NCBI RefSeq assembly: GCF_035083965.1
Contig: NC_089723.1
Coordinates: forward strand, 22,361,193 to 22,425,192
Reading direction: 5' to 3'
From: Branchiostoma lanceolatum
Lineage: Eukaryota; Chordata; Leptocardii; Amphioxiformes; Branchiostomatidae
Length of the DNA: 64,000 nt
The translations under genes were made by a program, and so were the position numbers. Below are positions 10,701 through 24,500 of this stretch, one piece after another. Position 1 is the first letter of the stretch. Each line of letters starts with the position of its first letter. The notes beneath the pieces were generated by a model. That model ran no database searches. It was not told where the DNA came from and worked only from the letters and a program-made list of their open reading frames with translations.

Positions 10701-13700
10701 GATTTGATTTGATACGATCCATATTCGCTGTGTTTGCTATTGATATTTCATCTGCTAAGCACATTTTTCAATAACACTCGGGTGGTAGAATTTTCTACCT
10801 ACCTTCTTCGCACCGTTGACCAATAAACCCCGGTACGCATGTGCAGGCATACCGGTTAGTAAGGTCCAGACAAGTTCCACCATTCAAACAGGGTGAGCTG
10901 AGGCACTCATCGGTGTCTGAAAGGACATCAAAACAATATTTGTAACTCAACCAGTCGTGCGGAGATAAACATTAGGAAATCATCCATGCGTTGTATTCAT
11001 AGCTACTAGTATTTTGGCCATGATAATGTGTTATTCGATCATGAAGCAATTTTCTTGGAACGGAATGAATGCTGTAACATTCGGACTCGGGCTGCGGATG
11101 CTACGGCTGAAGGATTATGATACCATAACGTCTCCAGGGAAAAATAACTTGAATGCCATAAGCTTGTTGAGTGAAACGTACCTCCGAAACAAGACCTTGG
11201 CAGAAACTTGATCTCGTCTATAGCCATGTCACCCCTAAAGGTCGTTCCTCCTGATTTGATTCCTTCGAAGATTACCTACACAGAATAGGACAACAAGAAC
11301 AAGTTAACTGCTATGTTCCAACAATAAAGAAACAGATCGTTTAATAAAAAAAGGATTAACCGGCCTTTTCTAAAGGTCGCGCGAAAGAAGCCATGATTCA
11401 ATGCACATTGAGGAAGACCGAGGGTCTAGTTTAAGTTTCGTTTTGATGAGTCAAATTTCTATAAACAATTAATTCTAATCACAAAATGTATACACAATGA
11501 TCAGTCTCCACGCTGAATAGAGTAATACTAGATACATTTGCATGAATATGCCTGTCCGGAAGTTTTGCTAAGAACAAAATTGACAAAGAAGCCTAGCGTA
11601 CGTCGATGAAGGTTAGACATCCAGGTAAAAAGATACACCAAAAGGCAGTTACTCATTTCCTGAAGTGGTCAGGTCATAACCTACCCTGTAAGGTTGAGTC
11701 ATCGAGATGACCACCTCAACCTCGTGCCACACGTCACCTTGCTCATCTGACAGCGACCACGCAGGCGCAGCAGTGCTCAAGTCGGCGCCATCTTGGATGA
11801 CGTAGACGTTCAAGGTTCCAATATGGTTGCCGTACATGTGATAGTAGAAGCTCAGCGTGTAGCAGGAGGTTGATGAGGTTGTAAGTAAAGGAGATGATAG
11901 TCTTGCTTTCTTGCCATCCCGGATGCCAGATATCTCTGTGTACATGTATTGTCCTGAGAGAGAACTGTTGTTTAGCTGTGTTACGTCGAGAGGCTGCACA
12001 TGCACTACATACGTAATACGAATTGCGGCAAAGGAAGTTTTCTTCCATTTTGTATACGTTGCATTTTCTTAATGTTTGAAGAAACCGATCACATCAGGTT
12101 TTTAAAAAAAACTGAGGTTGGGTTCCCCTTTACGGCTTTAGAATGACAGAAAATCCCAAGCTTTCTATGCTTTTACCTTGTAGATATATTGGAAAACTGC
12201 AGATAACCTCAAACTATCTTACAATCGTATGGGTCCCCCCGTGGCCTAATTACATTACAATGGACATAATTGCTTGACGATCTTGAACGACATTTACAAA
12301 AAGGACCTCTGATGCCTGCATACCATTTCCCGTGACGTCATCGGAAGGCCCGGTGTTGGAGGTTGAGGTTCTCCCGGACTGTTGAGTCCAGTCGAAGTCG
12401 TCCGTGTCGTCCTGAGTCCAGCCGCACAGACTGGTGTCAAAGTTACAGTCTGCCGTGAGAGCCGCTTGTACGGACAGCTTTGTCCCTGTAATAGCAAGTT
12501 TCAGGTCAACTATCACTTATACTCACTTTATCATCTTATTGTATTTTCAAAAGTTTCAATCATCACAAAATGAGGCGTGCCATCACAAAACCTAACAAAA
12601 AAACATTTCCATTAATATCCCAAAACCCACATATGATACAAAACATGGAACTATTCATTAGCCACTACCTTCAAAGAAGATGTCAAATCCTTCAGTGATG
12701 TACTGTAAATACAGACGTGTTCGCGGTGGTTTTATGTTCGCATGTTTTCGCGGTGAACGCTTTATCGCGAACTTAAAACCAGCGTGAAAAGCCCTTCCAT
12801 TGTGTGACTATAGCGCTACTATTGTCTCAAACGTGAACTCAAAACCACCGCGAACACTCCATTTTCTCCCTACCACGCGAATATTTCTAGCATTTACAGT
12901 AAAATCAGATGCAGTAGTTCTATAGTCTGGACTTGTTATACATTTCCATACGTTTGTCCACCTGTTTGTTCCATTGCAATTAGCCCTGAGGCATGCGTTT
13001 GCAAATAAAAGCATTATTTATCGATCAATTTGATGGGCTCATTAATGTGATTGAAGTGCCAATTTATAAGCACTTTTTTCTATTCATTTGCTTTATTTCG
13101 CTCCAAAGCATTGAATGTTTTCCAGGGCTGTACATTGTATTCTGTTAGCCTTAAAAATGTAGACGTGTAGACGTGCGTCCCGACAACGCTCTTATCATCG
13201 TCGCTACTCATAGCCCTACCCCGCCGAGAACTTTTATCATATCATTTATCATATGAAACTTTCGCACTTTCATTGCAACCAGCCATTATCTACATGTATG
13301 TAGGCTATGACAAACTTCCAAGGTCTGGTTTTAGACATGAATTCCCACCACCAAAAGGCTCATTTGTTTCTTATCTTCCTTTTAATCTTTAAGTACGAGG
13401 TAGATACGAACGGAGAACCCAACACAACTAACCACGGGTAAATTAACCGTTCATAAATCACCTGGTGTATATTGTGCTGTTGGCCCGTGCGTTCAATATG
13501 TTCTGTCAATATAGGTCGACAATACGGTACACAGTATATAGCACAGTTATGTATACCAATATGCTGTCACAACAACTCACAAACATTTGTGCGAAAAGTG
13601 TCGTATAGCAGAGTCATCGTCCTTCACCTAACAAAGTGGACTTTATCACAAGTAAAGACATGTTTTAAACATGAAACCATGTCCCCCACCCTCAAGCCTT

Positions 13701-13820
13701 CTACTCGACAAGCTACATTTGTAGTTCATTCATTTTAGTAGGAGTACATGGTTAAGAAAGAGACTCACCTAGGAAAGTCACGACGGTGACAATAAGAAGT
13801 AAGACGCCACCAGGAGCCAT
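7708..13820 (-). CDS. MAM-EGF-MAM single-pass membrane protein with FDNPVY tail motif
   Basis: Nine exons, 562 residues: 13769-13820, 12324-12485, 11685-11953, 11182-11275, 10803-10916, 10407-10544, 9748-10022, 8531-8621, 7708-8201. All junctions are GT-AG and keep frame. The start [17 protein letters not shown] is a signal peptide. MAM domain 1 spans about residues 28-189 ([35 protein letters not shown]). One EGF domain, of the DTDEC type, is at 193-230. MAM domain 2 is at 234-394 ([40 protein letters not shown]). A Thr/Pro-rich, probably O-glycosylated stalk follows at 399-475. The transmembrane helix is at 482-505, with a tail of about 57 residues. Each MAM is encoded by three exons with the same internal phases (1-1-0-1), so one is probably a copy of the other. 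MAM domains mediate adhesion or homo-oligomerisation. The tail holds FDNPVY at 543-548, the clathrin-adaptor (FxNPxY) signal of LDL-receptor tails. A recycling receptor or adhesion protein is the likely role. No orthologue is assigned. Confidence 0.9.
8312..8346. repeat. (TTTG)n microsatellite in the last intron of the MAM-EGF gene
   Basis: A tandem GTTT run between the exons at 8531-8621 and 7708-8201. It reads as AAAC repeats in the transcript direction. Confidence 0.9.
10133..10345. repeat. GA/CAGA-rich microsatellite in an intron of the MAM-EGF gene
   Basis: An imperfect GAGA and ACAGACAG tract between the two exons of MAM domain 2 (9748-10022 and 10407-10544). In the transcript it is a long CT-rich tract ending about 60 bp downstream of the 10407 donor. 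Confidence 0.9.
12701..12902. mobile_element. MITE with CGCGAACA/ACTGTAAATGC ends
   Basis: A palindromic element of about 200 bp starting TACTGTAAATACAG and ending with the complementary CATTTACAGTA. It is rich in 'cgcggtggttttatgttcgc' and its complement. Related copies lie at 29339-29435 and 42988-43090. It sits in the first intron of the MAM-EGF gene and has no coding capacity. Confidence 0.7.
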
Positions 13821-14167
13821 CTTCCTTGTACCTGTGCTAAAGATGCCTGTGAACTATGGCATGTTCTCAGCTGATATGTACAGTAAGTAGAGGGGTTAGT
13901 GTTGATATGGCGCGAGTAAACACAGGGCGACGTTAGTTCGTACCACGGTGGGGTGGTGTGAAGGCGGGTCAGTTCAAAGGTCGGTTGATTTCGGCAGGTC
14001 AGGTGAATTATTACAGGTGAACAAACATGCCGCGCGTTACAGAAGCAAATGTGGCCACCAAGCAGACGTCTGGGGATTTCACCTTTGGTAAATGGATTAA
14101 CACATGGATTTGACGGGCCAAGACCAAGGCCGCTGCGGGGTGTAAATCCAGAGCATACTCCTGTCTG

Positions 14168-14222
14168 TATAACCTCCTTGGTCACATAGAACAACTCCTT
14201 ATATACGACCAAGGAGGTTATA
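14168..14222. repeat. Short perfect hairpin upstream of the MAM-EGF gene
   Basis: TATAACCTCCTTGGTC at 14168-14183 is repeated as its exact reverse complement at 14207-14222, with a 23-nt loop. It lies about 350 bp upstream of the MAM-EGF start codon. It could be a MITE relic or a structured 5' element; the sequence does not decide. Confidence 0.6.
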
Positions 14223-14612
14223 TAGACTAGGGACAACTCTAGCAAGACATGTCTCTTACACATTAACCCCATATTTATCTGTCAATGAGTTTCAAGGAGT
14301 TCATTTACTTTCCGATCTCTGAACATGTCATAGCACAAGTAAACGGAGAAACTTTGCGACTTTTCCATGCTTCAGATGAACCACGGTCGTAAGAAAAAAA
14401 CTAATAATTTCCAAAGAAGGCGACGTCCTTGAATTCGCTTTCATTACCACCATTCCGTCATGTCGGAGGGCTTCGTGCATTAAGTTGTTGACTGCACTTT
14501 ATTACCTTCGCTGTGTACACGCTTGAATGACAAGCTGTACCGTTAAATAGTCGGCTGTGATAGAACAAAGCACTTGTGAAGGCACGTGAGCCTCGCCACT
14601 AGCTATTGACAC

Positions 14613-15098
14613 TAGGGGTGGGTACCGGTACCGTGTACCGGTACAAAACCGGTATTTTCTAATGGACCGGTCCAAAAAAACCGGTCCAGAAAAAATCAGT
14701 GGACCGGCCTATGGACCGATTAGAAAATTCACAGTACCAGGCTACCAGCAGGTGGTCACATAACCGGTCTAAGAAAATACAAAACAGCAGATTTAACGAA
14801 GATTTTTCGAAGACGTTAGCTGTGAATCATATCTAGATCATTCAACAGACGGTGAAGGGAGTATATTTAATTTAAAGTGCGAATCTAAGAAATTATATCG
14901 TTTCATATATGCCGTTAGTGATCCGACACATGCATACACTTGCACGGACAGAGACCTTTACTCGTGTCTCGCTCTCCAAAATATGATGTACTGCGACACT
15001 ACTATAATCAAGTACAGGTACAGGTCCGGACCTGGACCTGACCATCTGGACCTGGACCTGGACCGGAACTGAATTTTCTGTACCGATACCCACCCCTA
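14613..15098. mobile_element. hAT-like MITE with 8-bp target site duplication
   Basis: A 486-bp element whose ends are TAGGGGTGGGTACCGGTAC and, on the other strand, TAGGGGTGGGTATCGGTAC. It is flanked on both sides by the identical octamer ATTGACAC (14605-14612 and 15099-15106). Eight-base duplications and AGGGGTGGGT-type ends are typical of hAT transposons. The interior has GGACCTGGACC repeats and no transposase frame, so it is non-autonomous. The perfect duplication suggests a fairly recent insertion. Confidence 0.85.
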
Positions 15099-15541
15099 AT
15101 TGACACATTTTCTTGTTGTATATATGACATATCTTGAAACATAAAGTTTATCCGGATAGATATAAGGTCAGTATAGGCCTACAACGTAAGTAAAGCAAGT
15201 CATAATTGACTTGCTTCATATACTTGTTTGCAATATTGATTAAGTATATGTCACCTATCACTTTGCCAAAGACAACGCGATTGAAGCTACCATAAATACG
15301 CTCTACTTTATAACAAGATACGAGCGTATATTACGTGACATAGAAAAGTGGGCTTAAATGCCTAATATCAATCTATATTCGGGTAGTATCTGAGTCTTCC
15401 CGTCTAAAAATAGAGTTATCATAAACACGAATCCGTCGTTATCCTTGTACTTTTTTTGGTCGACTAAATAACATGATAACCTATTAAGGTTCGATAACAA
15501 CATAATACAATACAGATGCCGCTGTATAATCCTAAAAGTGA

Positions 15542-18500
15542 TCAGTTGCTCCCCTGTCGGCGCCTCCCCTGCCGACCCCTCCCCCTGTCCCTGGTACACC
15601 TGCCGCCGACTCTCCTGGGGTCTCCCGTCCAACCTCGGGCACACCTGGAGAGGACACGGCAGACTACCGGTTAGCCTCAGGGCACTTGAGAATATTAAGT
15701 TTGCTCGCATAAAGGAATAGCAAAGATTAAAGCGCCGATATTGTTTCAAAGGAAATAGCTGTGTTTGATTGATTGTTTAATTCATCGTTTAATTAATTCA
15801 TTAATTCATCCATCCATTCGTTCGTTTATCCATCCTTTATTCATTCATTCATTTACTAGTCAACCCCATTGTAAACATGTCAGCAGAGAACCCAAGTAAA
15901 CAAATTAACAAACTTCATCAGATATTTAGTAGTTTTTCCTGGCAGTCAGTACCTTTCACAGCTCCGCCCGACGTAGCCCCGTTGGCAGTTTGTGCAGGTT
16001 GGTTTTCCGTCTCTTGCTATCGTGCAGGTTTTGGCAAAACTGATGAACAAAAGAATTAACTACGTGTGGAACAGAATTAACACTAAGTCTTAAAATGTAT
16101 ACAAAAGCAAATTAAGTTCTATATTTGCTTACGTAAGATAGACATAATGCTAACCTCTTCCCTCATGACCTCATAGAAAGCGGCTTGTAGGCCAATTTGA
16201 ACTTCTCATAAATAAGCAAAGTTCAAACCAACAAAGGAACAAAAAACGACCAAACAAGTATTAATTGGAATGGTAGAAATTTCCTATGCTTTACATACAT
16301 ATAACCGACCAATGTTTACACAAAAGTCATAGCGGTGTTACCTGTTTGAAGCTATAGTAAGAGGACAGGGGCATTTTGCGCAGTCCCCGAACCTCCCTAT
16401 GGTGGCGTCGCCATAGTAACCAGGAGCGCACCGCTCACAGAAGTCACCCACGGTGTTGTGTCTGCAGTCCTGCCAGTTACAGATAAAGAAAACAATGAGC
16501 AAAGTTAAGGAAACTAATTTCTTTCTATACTCTAGTGAACGGGAATTCCATGTTAGGCTATTTGTAACCGAGTTTCAAGTTGCAAAATCCTGTTCCGCTT
16601 GTTCCTGTAAGTGATTCTTCATGCAACTGCTTGTCATGCCTTTGATTTTCCAATGGAATACCTACCCTGTAATACATACATGTTTCTTATGTCGAGCATA
16701 TTTACCTTGCAGTGTCCATCCTGATTACACAGGGCGGCGTGCCCATGACATTCACACGACGTTTGTGGCGCCGCCGCGACCACGTTGGCCGGACTGCAGT
16801 CCATGGGTGTTCCACTAGTGGCGTCGCCAACGTAACCTGGGATGCAGTACTGACAACGGTCGCCTGCGGTGTTGTGCAGGCAGTTCTGTGAGGGGGATGT
16901 GAGTGTATCGTGTGATACTGTAAATGTACATAGATGAGAGTCTCCGAAAAATATCACACTTATTATTATACCGAAGGCTGGCGTTAATGAATATGAAATA
17001 TCATTGACGAGTGGTGAAGTAATGATTTCCAATTGTTACTCCGGGAAGGAGGATGACCTCCTTCAGGGAGTATTGGAAATGCTTTTGTTTGCGCGTTCGC
17101 AGCTATAACTCACGATCCCGTTGTCGCATTGGTGTGTAACTTGGCATATCGTTTGCCTGGTTCGGCGTGGTGATGCACAATCGCTTTGTTACACCATAAC
17201 TACTTTAAACGTCAATCCAATATCGTAACTGCACCCCTATAATTAATGCTATGTCCCACTACCCTGCCATAGGGACCATGTTATAATCCGTTATGCATGA
17301 CTGGAATACTTCAGGCAGATACGGGGTATAAATCTTTCTTACTTGCTGTGGTCGTATAGTCACTGTTACATTGAAAAATAGACAACGTGCATCACCACAC
17401 GCAACCTAGCAAACGATATACCAAGTTACATACCAATGCGGCAACGGGAATTGTGAGTTTTAGCTGCGAACATGTGCAAAGTGACCTCCAGTCTGTGTAT
17501 TAAGTATGTCGTGTCCACTCGCAACTCGCATACAGTATGTACGCACGGGACGGACGATGCACTTTTACGCACAGTGTGAAAATGGCAAATCTCTGGACCT
17601 TCAAACTTACCACACTTGTAGTTTATAATACGGAGGCTGTGACAATGTAAAAAGTTTACGCAGGGGATGAAAGATTGTTGAGAAATATCTCTCAGAAAAG
17701 TGCGCGCGCCAGTGTCACTTCCGGGTGGTCAGATCCGGTGACCTTTGACCTTCGTGAAATGTTACGATAATATAAATTAGCCTTTTTTATTGCAAATAGC
17801 TTGATAGCTATAGATCAGGCCGGCCTGCAATAAATTGCGGAAAGAGGATTTACTGCATATTTGTGATTTCTGATACATCTTAGTTGTAAGGCTGAATGGT
17901 TCGTTGATAATTGAAAAGGGGCCATCTAGATCTAACTTTGTGACTTTTCCCGGAATTTCTAGATCCCATCTGTGCCATGCTGTAAAAACATACTTTTCAG
18001 CAGGTTGACCACTCCTGTATTGAAAGAAAAAGATAAACAAACACTTTTTCTTTACTTGCTCTAAAACACTACTTGGACAGTGCAGAGATGCAATTTGTGT
18101 GGGTCAATACTTGTACATACTATAAATACTTCACGGAGAATTGTGTCCTACGGACTCTTGTTCCAATTGAGTTTTTAGATATCTTATCAATAAATTGTAT
18201 GTGTGGTCAGTTTAATTGTAATTCAAAGTTGTTATATTGTATATTTCATGTTCGTATAAAGACTCCAAGAAGAAGAATAGTATTACTTATGCATGACTAT
18301 GGAATGAACAAACAAACAAACTAACCTTACACCTTCCCTCCGCGTCACATGAGTAGGCATGCCCGTGACACTGACAGTGTGGTTCTGTCACGGGCATGGC
18401 GGGAAGGCAGGCCCACGGGGACCCGGATGTAGCGATGCCAGTGAACCCAGGCTTACAGCGCTCACAGAAGAACCCGGCTGTGTTGTGCCGGCAATTCTAC

Positions 18501-21500
18501 AGGCACAGGTAAAGGTTGTTTACTCCAAGGATAAGGAAGTTACCAAAAATCAAGAAAATGCAAGTTTCAACCCTTGTCTATGCTGTGAAAATACTATCCA
18601 GCGAGAACAGTGTACTACACATATATTCAAACCTGTACAAGTGGCCACCTTTTAATAAGAATTGATATACAGTCAAACCTCTACTAGTGAATACCTCTAC
18701 ATAAGAACCACCTGGCCATTGATATACAGTCAAACCACTATAAGTGACTACCTCTACATAAGGATCACCTGGCCATCGCCATACATATACTGACTCAAAC
18801 CTGTACAAGTGACCATCTCTACATAAAGACCACCTGGTCATTGATATAAAGTGAAACCTGTATTAGTCACAGCCTCTACATAAGAACCACCTTGCCATTG
18901 TGACTACTTTCTGGTGGTCCCTTAGATTTTCTTACAATCCGATCCACTTAGACCAGGTTTTCTAGGTCTTTCTTGGGCAGTTTCATTGTTGAACGTAGGT
19001 GATTACAAGTCTTACGATTCCTGGTCCATTACTGCCGATATAAGAGATGTTATTATACATTTACGTGTGAATTATATACTTGATATTTCTCGGCATACAA
19101 CAAAATAACATAAGACCTACATAACAGCGGCCTTTGTCGTCACACAAGTCCGAATGCCCATGACACTGACACGTCATCACTTCCTGCGGCCACGTCACCA
19201 CTGGTACGCAGTCGTAGGGCGTGCCCCTGGTTGGGTTGCCACGGTAACCAGGTCGGCAGCTCTCACATCGCGGACCTTCCGTGTTGTGGATACAGTTCTG
19301 GGCGAAAATGTACAGGTATGTAGGATTTTTTTTTTCTTAAGAAATGACTTCATCCAATAAACAACAGGTGCAGGAGGAGGGAAAAGTATATATTGGTTAT
19401 ACGAGGACCTCCTCCTATATTCTAATCAAAATCGATTAGACTCTTAGCTTTATATAGCCGACAAATGACAAAACATCAATACATACATGTAGTTCATAGA
19501 AATTGATAACGATACAATAACGATAATCAAATAGTTTATACTATGAATAGAGATAAGAGCTGAATATATAAGATTACTACTGGAAATTAGAATGGCTTAT
19601 AAGATGACTTTTCAGTGGGCACTTTAGTAGGAACGATTGAGAGATAAGGTTGCGTGCAATGCCATAAAAAGTGCACAGGGTCTTACCAAACAGTTGCCTA
19701 CAGCGTCGCAGGTGACAGAGTGGCCATGACAGTTGCATCCGTGTCCCGCCGCCTGCCGTGGCCTGCAGGACAGAGGAGAACCACTAGTTGGATCCCCTAC
19801 ATACCCCGGCTTGCACGTCTCACACTGTGGGCCTACGGTGTTATGTTGACAATTCTGGAGAATAAATGACGAAATGTTCTTCGTATATGTCAGGGTAGAG
19901 ATTCCGATCTGGCAGAATCGTCGATTCGACCGGTAGAGATCCCCGGTAGAAATTAGACACTAGCTCAGATCGGGATGCTAGGAATGTGTTAAGGTGTTAG
20001 GGTCGTCTCTCCTTTTATCCTAAATTTCAAAGCGACTTGAATCGAAGGTTGAAAGTTCCGACAGTCTCCAATCGGCATCTCTACCAGCAGAATCGGCGAT
20101 CCTGCCAGAATGCAAAAATGTCCATTATGACATGTACTAGTATACATGAAAGAAAGACCAATTTAATAAACAAGATGCGTGAAAAAAGCTCCTGAAGGGA
20201 TTTCCATGCATTTTAATAAGATGTGGATCTGCAATGTGCCATCAACCCATGTGGTCAGAAGCATATAGTATTCTGTTAGGGCCCGTTCAAACTTGTGCGT
20301 ATATTCAAGTTTGTATGAGTTGCGTATCAAAATTTTCAGGGTCAGGTTTTGGTTAAGGAAGAAGTTTTTTTTTTTTTTTTTTTGCTTTGACCCACTGTTG
20401 TGCAACCTGGTTATTGAACCGAAAATAATGACTTCTTCGGCCGCAAACTTTACCTAAGACAAAAACATGTCAATGCAAGAACACATCCGGACAGAAATAT
20501 ACGCACAACTTATAATGGGCCTGAAAGTTAAAGCTCATCCTACCAGACATCTTTCAAGAACGTCACACGTTTCCGAGTGTCCGTGGCAGAAACACTGGGG
20601 ACGAGAGCGCACGCAATCGAGAGGAGTGCCCTGGGTAGCGTCGCCCGTGTACCCCTCCTCACACATCTCACAAAAGGCACCCATCGTGTTGTGCAGGCAC
20701 TTCTAACAGATTTACAAAACAAGGAAAATTCATGGAAAGACTTTTGAACAAAGGCCAAGCAAAGAAACATAGGTATTACAGATTACAAGACCTTTCTATG
20801 GTTCCTTTTTTGGGATATTTATGTTGATTAAAAGTTAGTGATATTGATAACATTCGTCGACTTCTTGTTAAAATGATTTAATTCCAGTTCTGAAATGATT
20901 TTATGTAAATGACTTCAGAGTTTATGAACACGTTTATTGAGTAGTGAATAAAGGCTTTGATGTTAATGTTTTCCGTCGTATGAATCCATTATCTATTTAT
21001 GTTAGTTACAACATCTAATACTTGAGATATTTAAGAAACAATACCGCGTCACAGAATGGAAGAATAGTAGTCAACTTAGAAAAAATTATATCTGATATAA
21101 TACTGTAGTACAATTCACATATCAGAAGAATGATGTTTTAAGATAATACTAATACCTGACAGCGTCCCTGTGTGTCGCACAGTTTGGAATGCCCGTGACA
21201 GAAACACTGCTGTCTGACGAACTGACAGTCGTCTTCAGTTCCCCTAGTGGCGTCTCCATGGTAACCGGACTTGCACCGCTCACAGCGCGCGCCCTCCGTG
21301 TTGTGTTGACAGTTCTTGAAAAAAAATTAAAAAGGACTTTCATTAAATATGGTCGTTCGCTTGAATTTTGACAAACTGTTTTCCTTGATAAGCCATTGGC
21401 TAAATCTACTCAATACAACTTAACTATTCTCCTCCTTCGGAAAGCGTACTGCCTTGGAGATGCATATGCCTTGGATATGCTTTGTTAACCCGGGCTGAGG

Positions 21501-24500
21501 TTTCCATTTTAGTGGGCGTGGCTTCCTACCTGCTGTTAACCAATCAGAGCATCGCCTATATGTTTTATGTACGCAAAGCTGAATCTCTGATTGGCTGACA
21601 GCTGGTCTTCCATTAACGAGCATACATATTTTCTGTACAGTTTGGAAATGGCGGCCTCTAAAGGACAGAACCACCAATATAGGTTCTGCTATCGCAAACC
21701 TGTAAAAATGTGCATACGTACCACGCAGGTACCAGACTGGTCGCATTGTTTGGAGTGTCCGTTACACACGCAGGGCGTGGTCGGTCTGAACTGCTGACAG
21801 TCGGTGGGAGTACCGCGCCGCGCGTCTCCCACGTACCCCGGCAGGCACTTCTGACACCGGTCACCAACTGTGTTGTGTGCGCAGAACTGCCAAAAAGACA
21901 CATGGAATATTGTGTAGAAAGTTATAGTGCCTTGTATACGTATATGCTAGGGCGTCGTCTAGAATTCAGAGTTCACATTCATATCGTTCTTTACAGCTAT
22001 TCAAAATAAAACGTTATACCGCACAATATTTTTGACCTCCAAACAGTAGTGTAGACTTTCTGAATAAGGAGAAGGAAATCAAAGAAAGAAGAAACACCAC
22101 TTAAAACGGTTGATGCTTAGGTCGAGGAATGGATGTTGTGTTTCCGGTTACGATTGATATTTATTCTTACATCAACTGTCAAAGCCGCCCTCTTCTGTTA
22201 ACAGAGTGTGAAATACAGGAGGTCTATTTTGAATATCGTCACTTGAATGTTAGATGAAATATTTTAAGTCCCTCGCAAGCGCCTGATCATGACAAAAAAA
22301 GGCTAAGATCGACAGATTTTTGCTTGGGTCGGTCGGGAAACCGGAATCACAACCTTACTCATTTCCTAGGCCTTACCGTGCATTTGCCCAACGCGTCGCA
22401 AGTCAAAGAGTGGCCGTGACAGTTGCATCCTGGGAAGAGCGGGCTGCAGTCTCTGGGTGTCTGCTGCCTGGGGTTCCCCACGTATCCCGGCCTGCACCGC
22501 TCGCACATCTGCCCCATGGTGTTATGCCTGCAGTTCTGTTGTAGATGGTAAGAGGGTGAGTCAATAAGGTTGCTGTCATTCTAAAATCAACTCATGAAAA
22601 TCTGAGCAATAAATTGAGATGTTTCAGTCTCAAGAAAATATCAGCCTTCACCTTTGTGTTAAATTTCAACGCGTTTTTGATGGAAAAAAACTTGGCCTGT
22701 TATCAGAGAAATTGCATGACGTATTGTCTCACCCTCTTAAGTCCCCGGACACAATTTCCATCTAATGTTAAAAAGACACTCAGAAAGTCCTCAAGAGACG
22801 TACTATGTAACAGTGATCTATTTACCTGACACTAAAACATCATACTTGAAGAACAGATCAAGAAAATGTCACCTCATAGTCCAACAACGTCATCTTTTTG
22901 TCTTCCCTTATGGGCTCTTTCATGCACTCACTCACTCACTCACTCGATCAACACAGTGGATCGCTGGCGGCATGTACGTAATTTAGTTCTGTAAACTGAC
23001 AGGGAAAGAAAAACAGTGAAATTTCTCTCCCTTTCCTTTGTTATGACTGTCTGTTTGTCTTTTTTTGTGTCGTTTGCTTGTTTGTTTAAGTGATGCCAAC
23101 ATCATCCCTGAGTAAAGTCCTAAGCTAACCGTACCAGACATCTGCCCTTCTCGTTGCAGAACTTGGCGTGTCCGTTACACTGGCAGGAGGGGGTGTCAGC
23201 CCTCTTGCGCCGACAGTCATTCGGTGTTCCCACGGTGGCCACCCCGACGTACCCCTCCTTACACCGCTCACAGTACAGGCCCACCGTGTTGTGTTTGCAT
23301 CCCTGGAGGCGATACAGACAGTCATGGAGTGGTACCCCCTTTCCACTAGACCGCTGAGCAAGCAAAAATGTCACTGAACGAATTTCATAGATAATGAACA
23401 CATTTCTTGACGCTTAGTGTGTTTTGTTATCGTTTCAATCCTACTTTTACATCCTGTGTCATGATTCTAATGATGAAATCAACGGTGAAACAAATCCAAT
23501 ACCAATACCAATAAATTGGCTACATTTTCTTGTTGCTAACTTGTAATCAATGGGATTTCCTTAATTCTGAAAATTTTTAGATTATCGAAGATTTTGATAC
23601 GCGTAGTTCGGACATTAGACAGATAGTTTAGACAAAAAATCGCTGTAGACTCAGCGATCCATATGGTGTGCAATTTTCCTTATATGATCTAGCTAATTTA
23701 GAGTTGACATCACATGTATATAAACGAGGTTCATGTCACATGTATATAAACATGTATATAAACGATTATCACACTGTCTCCATATCCATATTATTCTAGT
23801 TAGAAGTTTACCTTACAAACTCCAGTACTGTCGCATCTGTTGGAGTGGCCATGACACTGACACTGTTTCATTGGTTTGCAGTCCTCAGGGGTCCCTTTCG
23901 TGGCGTCTCCGAAGTACCCGTCCTCACACAGCTCACAGTTCCACCCCGCGGTGTGGTGTTTACATCCCTGTAACGTCAATTCTTTTTACTTCATTTAAGT
24001 GCTAGCTCGGCCATCAACATGTAACAGTCTTTCAGATTCGTTAGGCAGTAGTAGTGGGCAACCTCAAGCCAACCGTAGACACTCACGCCTTACACCATTG
24101 AGAAAGCTACACCAAGGCGAAACTAGTCTGGATGTGGGCTCGAATAAAGTCTTAAACAGGGACTATGCGGCTACAGCGTCTTTTCTGAAGATACGGCGTG
24201 AGTGTGTACGGCTGGCTTGAGGTTGCCCACTACTACCGCCCATATTTTAGATTCGTTGTTAGTTGTGGTGACTCTGGGGAGGGGAGGGAGGTGCCTGTTT
24301 ATTTTCTATAGCAGCCCTCACCAGGCTACTATATAATAGTATCTATGATACACAAGCAAATACGCTCTCCCTGAGTCGCCTCGGTAATTTGCAGTATGCA
24401 ATGTAGAATCATCTAATCTAATAAGCCCCTAACAAAAATGCAGGGCCAGTATGCATAGACCTAAAAAGGCTTAAAGTGTCGAAATGCACATTACTTTGAG

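Larger units (their letters stand above)
13821..15541. other. Intergenic region between the MAM-EGF gene and the first LDLa/LE gene
   Basis: It holds the MAM-EGF 5' flank and the 3' flank of the next gene. I see a short hairpin at 14168-14222 and a hAT-like MITE at 14613-15098, and no exon. The long minus-strand frame at 13778-14272 overlaps the signal-peptide exon in another frame and has no domain signature. Confidence 0.6.

Noticed and set aside
15538-15720. Plus-strand proline-rich reading ([14 protein letters not shown])
   Set aside because: The minus strand here continues an LE domain with matching splice phase and cysteine spacing, which explains the sequence better; the proline-rich text is the antisense of Arg/Gly-rich codons.
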